Origin: Agrypnia vestita | Lineage: Eukaryota > Arthropoda > Insecta > Trichoptera > Phryganeidae | DNA: 64,000 nucleotides | Assembly (NCBI GenBank): GCA_016648135.1 | Contig: JADDOH010004227.1 | Location: 179,770-243,769, forward strand | Direction of reading: 5' to 3' | Shown here: positions 50,801-61,700 of the stretch, piece by piece | Layout of the letters: the number at the start of each line of letters is the position of its first letter | Numbering within the stretch: the first letter of the stretch is position 1 | Notes under the pieces: generated by a model | The model's database searches: none | What the model saw: only the letters and a program-made list of their open reading frames with translations | Told to the model about the DNA's origin: nothing | Translations under genes and position numbers: made by a program

Positions 50801-53800
50801 GCCTTTCGCCCCGCATCCAGAATATCAGCAAAATCTTTAAAGGTGCCAACTGTGGGATCTCCACTAAGGTCAAGTCCCAACACAATATTTGGATATTTTT
50901 TAAACATATCAATCGCGATGCTCACTGTTTCCTTGGCCTCTTCCAATGTAATTCTGCGGTCTATGGATATCAGAAGAAAAGTCTTCATTCGCAGACGTTT
51001 AGAGCATTCCCTAGAATAATAGTCATGATATACCAACAATTATGAAAAAATGACACACAGTCAAACTCGGTTATAACGAGCGCGGATATAAGGAGATCTC
51101 CGCTATAATGAGCATAACTGTGAATTCATTTTGATTTGCGCGTATTCCCATACAATCGTTCTCGGTTATAAGAAGCGCGATTCCCGGACATACGGAGCAA
51201 ATTTTAGAAACTGCATACATATTTGCTTGGGTTACAGAACACTTTGCTTTGAAAGCGGCTCTTAATTAGGGTTCATTTTATGATGTACACAAACTTGTCC
51301 GAAAATGCCACCTGCGCAGGCAATAGTTCGTCGGCATTCCTTTCTGTTGATGGACTGAAGGTCGAGAATATTGGTCATATAGCTCCGATTATTGGGGGTT
51401 TCCAAAATGTTTGAAGTGACAGTTTATTTTATGCGGTTTACTATATTAGCATTTAAAAGCCTAATCATTTAAACGCGTATTGTTCTATCGGATACATGAC
51501 CACTATAACAAACGAAGGTGTCTCTCGGTTCATGAAAAAGTTGAAATTATTCATGAAATAGAACGCAGAACCAGTAAAAAGTTTTAAATATCATCTTATA
51601 CAGTTTCATCGCTCTGGAAAAATAAGGATTTTTATTTGGCTGCTCTTGAAAATAACATCACAGAATCAAAAAATTTAGAAAGTGAAATTTACCTATCCCG
51701 GATAAAAGGAGTCCCAATTTAGTTGGTCCCGTCATGCTCGTTGTAACCGGGTTCGACTGTATATTTCTGTCACACATACACTCACCGGGCAAGGAAAGTA
51801 AATTTAAAAATATATACTTTGTCTCATAGCTAGCGGCAAAAACTTTGGGGGAGTCTTCTTCATTCATTCAATTATGAAAAGAAAATATTCTTTACACTTT
51901 GGGTGAAAACTCGACAGTTATGGAGATAAGCGACATCAAATTGCATTTTTTTTCAGTAGTTCTGACTTATTTTCTGTAAAACTACAGTAACTTATATGGA
52001 ATATTTAAAATTCATTCACTTTAAGTCAAATAAAATGATGGTGCAATGGTAATGACGTTCGCCTAGTGAAAAATGAAAAATTTCCCCAAAAAATATTTTT
52101 TTAATTTCTGCAAGATTTTAATAATCTTGACTTGTATCAAAGCAAATAAATTTTTAATATCCCAATAATGATAATTTCATTGTCTGTCTGTCTGTCCATG
52201 ACTTACTGTAATGTCCGTAAATTTATTTATAAACACTTTTATATAAATAAATAAATACTTATTCTTTAGGAACCGACATGTAAAAGTACCATCATTTTTA
52301 ACAGGTTACAGCTAGTTCAATATAAATTCAGTCAAAAATAAGTCAGAAATATGGAGAGAAAAAAATGAAAATCTTTAAGAAGCTTATCTCCATAAGACCT
52401 AGATTTTTACAGAAACGTATCGTTTGATTGGTGGAGAACTCAAAAATCTATGCTTTAAATGAACTTTTACTTTAATTCAACTTGAAACAACCGGCCCTAA
52501 CTACCAACATTTCATCTAAAGTGTAAAGAATATTTTCTATTCAAAATTGAATGAAGAAGGCTCTAAAGATTTTGCTACTAGCTATTGGACACCCGTAAAG
52601 TCATGATCAAAGCAATATATTTTTTCTGTTGGTATTTTAAAAGTATCGTGGAATGCAAGATATTTTAATTCCATTTCTTGTATGCCACCTAGTGAATAAG
52701 TAATAGTAAATAAGTTTTTTCTTTTCTGGCAGTAAGTTGTTTTCTAAGATAATAATTTTTCTGTGTAAAGCGCCCTTGAGGTGAGTATTCGCGAAAACGA
52801 CGCTATATAAGTTATCCAATTATTATTATTAAGATTTCTGCGATTTTTAATTTTTTTCTCTGAATACTTGATTTATTGCGAATGCATATGATGAAAGAGT
52901 GCAAGCAAATGTCTTGTTAACCCCACCCTTGCATATACTTTTCTGCATCCGTGTTCTTCTAAACCGCTTTATCTTATTTAACCAGTTTCAAACTGCTTCC
53001 AATTATATCTATATTAATAAAGAGATAAAGTTTGTAAATTTGGATGTAGGATGTAATTTCCGAAACTATTCATCTGATTTCAAAAATTCACCAATATTGA
53101 GAATGGTGAACAGAGGCTATATTTTATCCTGTTAAAATAAAAGAGCTTTTTGTAGTGACCTATTTTACAAATAAAATTGACGAAAAAATGGTCGAGCGAT
53201 GCGTTTTTTACGAACGCTGCCTTAATGGTAAGAGATATTTAAACACTTTCTATAGAGATGTTATAGAACTCAAAAAGTTCTATAAAAAAAATCCGCGACG
53301 ACATATATCTTTATGTTAAGGTTAATACGTAAATTGATAAAATATGACTAAAAATCTACGCGTGGATTAAAAATCAGCTGGTTTATAATAAAACAGAAAA
53401 TTGAAAACTGTTCATTACACTCTTAACTGATAAAGACAAGTTGACAAAATACATATTTATCAAATATGTCCTCAAAGTACACACTTAGGTTGAATATCCT
53501 CTCATTTATAAATAACAGAAATGTTAGATAGTTGGCTTGCTAAATCAGATCAAAATCTGAACTTATATATCCTAATACTATCATTAATTCTTGAATATCT
53601 CCTGCGACTACTTACATGACAGCATCCACCATAGATTGGATGTACTCTACTAAATAACAGAAATGTTAGATAGTTGGCTTGCTAAATCAGATCAAAATCT
53701 GAACTTATATATCCTAATACTATCATTAATTCTTGAATATCTCCTGCGACTACTTACATGACAGCATCCACCATAGATTGGATGTACTCTACTTTGGACA

Positions 53801-54403
53801 TACTGGCATTGGACCTTGGAGTAGAACGTAACTCCAGGTACACTACATTGTCTCTGTCAAACTCCTCAAGTGTGAGGGTTGTAGCGAGTTTAACTGCTTC
53901 AGGGGTATTGGTCAGTGCGTGTGCGATTCCAAACAAGGCAAAACATCTAAAATGAATAAATTTATGACGGCATACACATATTTTCTGATAGATATTACAA
54001 TATTAAAAAGTGGACAAGTATTTATACATTAAGAAACGTCACAATAATGTGCTTGTTACAAATTAAGTTAGGTCATGTAATTTGCAAAATATTATTATAG
54101 TTACGTGGAAAGGAACTTAAACAGTTTTCAAATAATTTTAGGTTAAAAAGATAATATTTACTGTTCTAATGTACGCGAATGCCCATGAACAATTTTGAAG
54201 TCAGCAATATCATTTCCAACTCCTTTTTCATTTTTAAGATTTTGCAATTGCTCCAACGTGGAATCACTTAAAGATCCATTCAAGTGAGCGTGTAATTCCT
54301 GGAATTAAAAATCTGAGTTAAAAATACACAATAATAATATTTTCAACGTAAAATAAAAAATGGTGCCTACAATTTTGGGTAACGATGCACAAAACACATC
54401 CAT
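47825..54403 (-). CDS. Adal: Adenosine deaminase-like protein (N6-methyl-AMP deaminase), 7 exons, 341 residues
   Basis: Metal-dependent cytosolic deaminase of the ADA superfamily; the ADAL branch removes methylamine from N6-methyl-AMP, giving IMP. Exons: 54403-54371, 54298-54162, 53946-53758, 51010-50791, 49792-49636, 48579-48479, 48013-47825; 1,026 nt with TAA, phases consistent. Motifs: ELHAHLNGSLS (zinc His pair), YLELRSTPR, VLGLDLSGDPTVG, TTIHTAEVEADEE (His and catalytic Glu), SPDRLGHVT, ELCLSSNVKS, ATDDKGVFDTSLSEEF (zinc Asp). All are where human ADAL has them and length is close to it. Start MDVFCASLPKI is the only Met that precedes ELHAH in phase. Introns carry several transposons, and one perfect duplication overlaps the exon 3 donor. 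Confidence 0.94.
48742..48916 (-). mobile_element. tRNA-derived SINE, second family, copy 2, in Adal intron 5/upstream of exon 6
   Basis: On the minus strand it reads ggcggccctcttaacccagt, then ccaaggg and B-box ggttcgattcccag. The downstream body (cacaattaat-like sequence, then gggtgttttg) and poly(A) end (t-run near 48741-48748) follow. It pairs with the copy at 37618-37776. Confidence 0.65.
49090..49439. other. Adal intron 5: GC-rich patch and family D MITE
   Basis: 49090-49270 is unusually GC-rich (ggtggccactatcagctgca) without a recognised family. 49303-49439 is family D copy 3: aagttggatcaaagtaaaag, ttgttctccaccaatcaaat, aaatctatgctttaaatgaa, and aacttgaaacaatcgggcct. Confidence 0.55.
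49983..50075. mobile_element. Solo arm of foldback family C, copy 5
   Basis: tatacagggtgtctcgtagc, then ttctttattcaattttgaat and atattc. It begins directly downstream (genomic plus) of Adal exon 5, in intron 4. No partner arm was found nearby. Confidence 0.55.
51057..51762 (+). mobile_element. Pogo/Tigger-like remnant in Adal intron 3
   Basis: Left end acagtcaaactcggttataa, then cgagcgcggatataagg; right end gctcgttgtaaccgggttcg, then actgt. A plus-strand piece near 51527-51620 translates as SVHEKVEIIHEIERRTSKKF, then (after a stop) ISSYTVSSLWKNKDFY, which resembles the CENP-B/pogo N-terminal helix-turn-helix. The rest of the transposase is gone. Confidence 0.7.
51824..52593. mobile_element. 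Foldback family C, copy 6, with a nested family D MITE
   Basis: Outer left ctttgtctcatagctagcgg, ttcattcattcaattatgaa; outer right ttcaaaattgaatgaagaag, then ttttgctactagctattgga. At 52390-52501 the right part of a family D element interrupts the right arm (tttgattggtggagaactc, then aacttgaaacaaccggccct), so D moved after C. Confidence 0.65.
53511..53793. repeat. 142-bp perfect tandem duplication across the Adal exon 3 donor
   Basis: Unit aataacagaaatgttagata to tggatgtactctact occurs at 53511-53652 and again at 53653-53793, with no difference seen until the ends. Each copy contains the last 34 bases of exon 3, its donor (AT/gtaagt on the minus strand) and intron sequence. The copy nearer exon 3 is the one in frame. 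Confidence 0.95.
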
Positions 54404-54639
54404 CGCTGTTACTTCAATGTACGCAAAGTAAAGACTAGTCTATTTTGCGTTCGACAGTTTTGATGAATTGTGATAAAGATGTAGATAACGTAGAATATAA
54501 TAATTAGTGCAGAAAGAATGTCAATAATTATCACGATTATCACTTTTGTCTTTTCCCGCCTTTTTTGACAAGCGCTTATAGGACTACACATACACCTAGA
54601 CCAGAAAATAATATCAGGTAGGTACTTAATAAAAACCTT

Positions 54640-54665
54640 TAGAATATATATATACATATATATAA

Positions 54666-54720
<55 letters not shown>

Positions 54721-54722
54721 AA
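54640..54722. repeat. (TA)n microsatellite
   Basis: Alternating tatatata with gtatgtat and acatata interruptions, just upstream of the Adal start region on the minus strand. Confidence 0.95.
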
Positions 54723-55968
54723 TATCTCTAACACTCGTAAGAGTATTGTAAATTCTCTTAAATTTTTCTCTTCGTGCCTTGCTACTACTACCATTTACTG
54801 GTCTTAATTATGATAAGCCGAATGAAATATTTCTCAATTAAATTTACTCTGTGAGACAAAATATTATACTTAAAATCGTTATTTAAAAAACAAAAAACGC
54901 ACATTTAAATAAATTAAATACAATTGATTTTCCATTTCGATCCCATACATCTCCCCAATAAAAACTTAAAAAAAAATAATTTAAATACGAAAAATATATA
55001 ATGTGTATAATTTTCAAACCTTTAATCAATATAAATAAAATATTGAAACTCCGTTAAAATTTAAATTGAAAAAATGTATTAAGATTATTTATTTATTACA
55101 CAAATTAAAATTAAAAAATATTATTTCCTCTGATGAAAATTTAGGACTACCTTAAAAAATAATCAATAAGAAAGAAGATAAATAAAACCTCAAATCTACT
55201 CAAAAAGTTATGAAATTTTAAGTTGTTAATGTCCCATTCTCATTCTTCTGTCCTGACACAATTCTCACCTCATCCATGTTCATACTCTTTGTATGCAAGC
55301 TTAATGATTGTTGTGAAAAAGCCATCATCCAGTACCTGGTTAATCCGATAACGCCAAGTCTTCCACGGTCGCTCTCGATTTCTGGGGCCATTTTTAATAC
55401 TTAATGCAAATTTTATAATTATATTATTTTGTTGTACCTATTATCATTATAATATGGTCGGACGACCATATTAAGTATATTAGTAAAACTGTTTTGACGG
55501 CGTTGTGATAAATAAAATAACATCAGTTTTAATTTTTATAGAAGTCACAGTCTTGAATATTTTTAACTATTTAAATGATTTGGTGATAATGTAACAAAAT
55601 AAAATAAAATTAAAAAATGAACAAATCAGATGAATCACTAGAAAGAAAAAATCTGCCTATTGAAAATGTTCTATTTTCCATTTTGATGATACGAGGGAGC
55701 GGCCCGGAAGTCCGCTGAAGAATGACGGTCGATAGGGTGAAAATTCACCTGCAAAGATCTGGAAATGCGCTGGAGCACGCTGTATTGGCGGAGGAACCAG
55801 AGGATCGACGTTCTATTGGCCGGCGGGCTCTCCTTTGAAGAGGGGATGCCTGAGGGCTATATATTTGGCGGCCACTTCGCGCGCGGGAGACTTCTTGTCG
55901 AGGATTCAAGGTGGAGACAAGTCTCCGCTCCACGAAAGTTCAGACGAAAAACGAGCGAGCCTTAAGGT

Positions 55969-56260
55969 ACCTCTACACTACTCGAGAAGTTGACCAAAGT
56001 TATGCGAATACGATATTGTAGAGAGGTACTTCTGATCGCTTCGTGCAACCTCGGCTTGCCTCGGACGACTTCCGATAGTTGTCGATTTTTGCGTCCGAGT
56101 CAAAGGACTCGAAGCGTCCCGAAGTTCGTGCGAAGTTCTATTCTATCGGGCAACTGAGTTCCTCGCGAAGTTGCACGAGTGTGTAGTCACGTACTTCGGA
56201 CTTCGGTCAACTTCGACTATTACTTCGTCAAAACAACTTCGCGAGTAGTGTAGTGCAGGT
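55969..56260. mobile_element. Foldback/MITE rich in acttcg/cgaagt motifs
   Basis: Left end acctctacactactcgagaa, right end inverse (cttcgcgagtagtgtagtgc, aggt). Inside, acttcg or cgaagt-like hexamers recur many times in both orientations, giving a strongly self-pairing 292-bp block. Confidence 0.7.
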
Positions 56261-57862
56261 TTTACGCATTTGACGTGTAACAGATTGCAGGAAAGCGAGA
56301 GGAAAGATGTTACACCTCAAAAAATCACTATCATAAAATATGTATCCCAATACTTGCTTTCACAATAAATATTTAACGTCAACTAATTTGGCGACAGACT
56401 TCACATTTCGAACCTGTGTGAATCATAGGGGAACTTTGATATTGAAAACAGTTTGTTTATTTATTTATCAATTAACGGGTCACTGACCAGTTCTGTACAT
56501 GGACCCTGCAATGAGGTTCGAAATTCTAGCTAGTCAGGACAGAGGCAATGGAGAATAAATAGCCTAGAAAAGTATATACGGAAGATTTTGAACCATGATT
56601 TTTGCCATTAAATTCTGTGAACATTTTTATCAATTGATCTGGTTCGAAATCGTAAAACGGTTGAAGATAAAGTCGAACTGCTTTAGATTGATTTACAAAA
56701 AGGCATAAAGTAAACTGACTTAGAAAAAAGCATAATATTCAAATAAATACTGGTACGCACAAGCGCTGCGCACCAATCTCGACGCTATTTTTTAACCCAA
56801 AAAAATGTGGAAGCTCGCTCGGAATTAAAAAATAGGCTAATAGGGTGGGTCTCCGCCTCGCAGTATCAGAAATTCACCGTGGTAAATATTTTTACCACAG
56901 GCGAAGACGAATGAATTTAATTTTTTTAAAAAAAAGAGAATTTAAATTATTCAAAAACACAAAAAAATCTAACACTTAGAAAATTTAGAAATTAATCACT
57001 TTTTTCACAAATTCGGCTTCGCGAACGGGCAGAGTAACGAGGTAAAAAATGTTTCCGAAAACTGAGGATGCCCGTCCACGAAACCATCCTTTATTTATAC
57101 CCCTAAAACTAGACATAACGGGATTTTAACGGTCGAAATCGGATTAGCCAGAGTGGGGAGATGCATCTTACTTTCACCCAGAGGCTGCCCGTGATGGACC
57201 GCGCGCATCTCCGCTGGGTCGACCCGAAAGCCGCTGTGATACCGTGCAGCGGCGGCCAATTTCGGCCGGTTTTTTAAAGATATCTCACGACAGAAAAGTA
57301 CTGTATCTGTCATTTAAGTACCAAAATGAACGCCTGACACATCCGCGTGTGAACTACATTATGACAGGTACGCCTGGATGTGTCAGCGTTCGTAAATCGC
57401 CTTGAAAGGGGCGATTTCGAATTTAAGATGCATCTTCTCTCAGACTAATCCAATATCAATTTTTATGACGAAATCTAATAGGAAATGACATGCCGATTGC
57501 GGTGATATGCGACATGTCGGGTTTGGTTCAATTTAATATCACTCATCTTGGTGATGTTTTGCGCGTTACGCAGCATCCGGCCCGCCACGTACCGTTAACG
57601 TGCGGTCCATAAAACCCGACGCTGGCTATTGGCCGTGTCAGGCGGGTGAAGATGCTGTTAACTTCGCCCACCTGCACGACCACCTAGGGAATCTATTGCG
57701 CAGTTATTAATTTAACTGCCAAAGATGATAAAAAATGTGTTTAAATAATTATAATAGCAGCCCTGGGCAAGGGAATCTGCTCATCTTTAGATTAAATAAC
57801 CAAACCCTTTATCTCCCATCAGTTTTCGAAATTAAAAGACCGCCAAACCCCCGTTTATTAAA

Positions 57863-57975
57863 ATTACAAGCAACAAACAAGAAATAAAAGTTACATAAAA
57901 TTACAAGTAATAAACAAGAAATAAAAGTTACATAAAATTACAAGTAATAAACAAGAAATAAAAGTTACATAAAAA
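57863..57975. repeat. 37-bp tandem repeat, three copies
   Basis: attacaagtaataaacaaga, then aataaaagttacataaa starts at 57863, 57900 and 57937; the first copy differs at two positions. Degenerate pieces (aaagttacataaaattata) continue to about 58020. Confidence 0.9.
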
Positions 57976-58140
57976 AGTTACATAAAATTATAAGTTATAA
58001 AATTTACATAAAATTACATAAAAGGTCAAAAAATACAATCCAGGTGAAAAAATATACAATCATTTACAATATCATAGCATAACATTTACAAATAACCGGT
58101 TCCACGATTGCCGAGACCGACGGATGCTTTTATTTCAAAA

Positions 58141-58661
58141 TGTTCTCCGGTCAATCGCGGAAGGAACCATCATTACACATAAATTTATTTATTTACTCAA
58201 AATGTGAGCGACAAATTATCACACATATTTATGACAAATTATCGAACATATTAATGAATGACAAACAATTTTCATTCACTCAAAGGCTGTCATTAGCAAA
58301 TACCTGCATAGCGGGTGGGCCCCACCCCCCGCTGGCGCCATAGCGGGGGGCGGGGGCGCCCGCCATCGGTCATTATAATCTCATTAGTGGAGAACAACAA
58401 ACAAGATGGCGGCGGTGGCAATTAAGTCCTCGCTCCGCCTACCGCCATTTCTAGAATGAATCACTTTCTCTCCATTCATGATATTATTGCATATGCATAA
58501 ACTTATAATATTAAATAAACCTAGAATAAACACTTATTATTATTAATTAATTAATTAATTAATTATCACATTATTGTTCACACAAATGTTACACATATTA
58601 TTGTTTGTTTTTATGCCTCGCGCTCGGCGAGCCGATGGCATTTAAGGTCCTGTACGGAACA
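58141..58661 (-). mobile_element. Probable 3' LTR of the BEL/Pao element
   Basis: On the minus strand it begins tgttccgtacaggacc right after a purine-rich tract (cgggggtggga, 58662-58672) that could prime plus-strand synthesis, and ends gaccggagaaca. The short TGTT...AACA ends, a possible promoter stretch (gcataaaaaca) near the start and aataaataaa near the end fit an LTR. It includes a (ttaa)n run at 58536-58566. The partner LTR would lie beyond 64000, so this is inferred, not shown. Confidence 0.5.
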
Positions 58662-58729
58662 TCCCACCCCCGTGTGACTTCGTCACACCAAGAGGAAGTA
58701 CAGGACCTCCGGCGGCGGAGTGATGTCGT

Positions 58730-61700
58730 CTATGTTGTCTCCGACGTCGGCTGCGTCGGCAGGGCGATGACCTTGGTCGCCGGCCGCACGTAGTCTCCGG
58801 AAGCAGTCCGTAGCCGCACCACGCGGACTTGGCCGTCGGCGGCGGGTGTGGCCTCCACGATGACTCCTCGCGGCCAGCTGTTGCGGGGAAGGGCGGAGTC
58901 GGCAATGATGGCGGTGGCCCCTTCACGAAGCGGAGGGGCCGGCTCCTGCCACTTTCGTCTTTGAGCGAGGGTTGGGAGGTACTCCCGAATCCACCGGCGC
59001 CAGAACATATCGGCGAGCTGCTGGGCGAACTGCCACTGCTTCCTGAGGCAGACTTGTTCGTCTAACGGTCCATACACGGCGAGATGAGAATGTCGCCCGG
59101 CCGAACCCAAGAGCAAGTGGTTCGGTGTAAGCGGGGCGTCATCCATCGGGTTGACTGAGACGTGCGTGAGCGGGCGGCTGTTCACCACGTTCTCGGCTTC
59201 AGCAAATGCCGTCAGTAGAGTTTCTGGGCGCGGGGCGCGCTCCTTCAAAATGGCTTCCAGTGCTCTTTTTATGGATCGCACTAAGCTTTCCCACGCGCCT
59301 CCCATGTGGGGGCTCAGCGGGGGATTAAATGTCCAGTCCATGCCCGTCTGCGCTAGGTGATTGCGCATGGACGGATCTGATTTCAGCTCTTCCAGCGCGA
59401 TGGCTATTTCTCGAGCTGCGCCTTTAAAATTCGTCCCATTATCCGAATATAAATATCTTGGATGACCTCGACGAGCTGCAAGACGGCGTAGGGCCATTAT
59501 GGCCGAATCAGCATTTAGTGTGTCTGCTAATTCTAAATGGACGGCGCGTGTTGTCATGCAGGTAAACAAGGCGCCGTATCTCTTCTCTTTGCGCCGGCCA
59601 ATTGTGACTTGGAGTGGTCCAAAATAATCCACCCCACAGTGGGTAAACGGCATGTTATGATGGGCCAGTCGCGCATCTGGCAGTTGTCCCATTAAAGGTG
59701 GTTGGGGTCTGCTCCGGTTGTTGCGACATCGCTGGCATTCAAAATGTATACGACGCACGGCGGGCCTTAAACGTAAAACAAAGTAATTTTCGCGCACATC
59801 CGCCACTGTCACTTCCGGTCCGGGATGCTGCCGCATTTCATGGTGATAACGGATCATCAGGCGTGTATAGGAATGTCCGCCGTCCAATATAATTGGTTTT
59901 CTGAGGCCGGGTGGTATGTCGGCCACGGTAGTGGAGGCTAATCTCGAGTCCATTCGGATTATTCCATACTCGTCTAGTTGCGGTGTCGTCGCATATAGTC
60001 GGCTGGTACGGGGTAAGGGCCACCCCCGCCGAAGAAGGCCGAGCTCGTTTCCAAATGACTCAGCTTGAGCTTTCCGGATCCAGGATCGTTCCGCCGAAAA
60101 TCGCTCTTCCGCGACTAAGTCCGCGCCGAGCGCGCGCTGTCTTCCGCGCCGGCAATTATTCACAAATCGTCGTATCCACGCCGTTGTACGTATTAATTTT
60201 AACCACGACGAAAAACGCCTGATATCAGGCAAAGCGCCATCTTCGTGGCGCGCGCGATTTATCTGCATGCATATTGCAGGTCGTGTTTCTAATTTTTGCG
60301 GATCGGGTTGCGGTGGCCGCCTCTCTTGCGGCCATTCTACTTCCGGTTTCCGTAAAAATAGCGGACCGCCAAACCAAGGGCCTGTAGGTGTCAAGTCCGG
60401 CGGTTCTGAGTCCCGAGTCCCGATGTCGGCCGGGTTCAATTTTGTAGGTACCCACTTCCAGCAGGCAGAATGCGAGATCTCATCTATCTCGCCCAGGCGA
60501 TTTGCTACAAAAGCCGAGTAGCTACGTGGGTCCGTTCGTAACCAACACAGTACAGTGGTCGAGTCTGTCCAGAATACTGTGCGCTCTATGAAACATGTGT
60601 GCTCGGACCGAATGTTCGCCGCGAGGCGCGCGGCCATTAGAGCCGCCTGTAGCTCTAATCGGGAAACTGAAAGTGGTTTGAGGGGAGCGACTTTCGTTTT
60701 GGCCGCGATGAATACCACCGTTCTGTGGCTGTCAATTTCTTCAACAAAGTATGCTATGGCACAGCATGCTTGTTCCGACGCGTCGCAAAATACATGTAAT
60801 GATACTTTGCGACGGCGGCTCGATACACTTTGTCGAGCGATAGCGCATTCACTAGCGCGCAGTAATCGGTGCCAATTACGCCATTTCTCGGCGTGCTCTG
60901 ATTCAATTCGCTGGTCCCAACCGACTTTAGAGCGCCAAACTGCCTGAAGTAAAATCTTCGACCGGATCATTATACATGCCATGAAGCCGACCGGGTCAAA
61001 TATGCGCATTACCGCGCTCAGTAATTGGCGTTTAGTTGGCCTCTCGTCCGCCTCCAGCTCTGGTAAATTTATAAATTTAAATACAAATTTATCGGTTGCA
61101 GGCTCCCAGCTGATGCCTAGCACACGTTCGGTAGTGGTGTCCGGCCCAATAATTTGGACCGGCTCCAAAGCGCGCAAATGTGGCGCAATATGTTCTAACA
61201 CCTCTGGGTCGTTCGAGGCCCAATTAGCGAGGTGCATACCTCCTCGGCGCAGTACTTCGGTGACGTCACGGGCCATATCTACGGCCTCCGCCGTTGTATC
61301 TACGGCGTCCAAATAGTCGTCCATGTAAAACTTATTTCGGACCGCCGCGGCCGCCGCGGGGTATTGTGCGGCGCTGACGTCAGCGATTTTATTTCGCACA
61401 TACTGTGCACTTGCCGGTGAGCAGGTGGCGCCGAAAACCATCGAAGTCATTTTATATGTCTGCACTTCTCCTCCCTGCTCCCGCCATAGGAATAATTGAG
61501 ATTCCTGGTCCATTTCCCGAATTTTTATCCTCAGAAACATATCTTGCACGTCGGCCGCCAGAGCTATGCGGCCTTCCCGAAAACGCCAAATATTTCCTAA
61601 TAAGGAACTCAATAAATCGGGTCCAGTCAAGAGGACGTCATTCAAGGAGACGCCTCGACACTTGCTCGCAGCATCAAAAACCACCCGAATCTTGCCCGGT

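Larger units (their letters stand above)
54404..58140. other. Repeat-rich gap between Adal and the BEL element
   Basis: 54404-54640 should hold the Adal promoter; no motif is clear. 54723-55660 is plain AT-rich. 55675-55968 is GC-rich and unclassified (gcggcccggaagtccgctga). 55969-56260 is a foldback. 56750-57720 has several GC-rich blocks (gctgcgcaccaatctcgacg; accgtgcagcggcggccaat; gcatccggcccgccacgtac) that look like old element pieces. 57863-57975 is a tandem repeat. No gene is supportable. Confidence 0.4.

Noticed and set aside
55745..55965. Overlapping 62- and 66-codon ORFs in a GC-rich patch
   Set aside because: Arg/Ser-rich composition on both strands and no family match; GC content alone explains the open frames.
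57863..57975. CRISPR-like array
   Set aside because: The 37-bp units are directly adjacent with no unique spacers; it is a plain tandem repeat in a eukaryotic genome.
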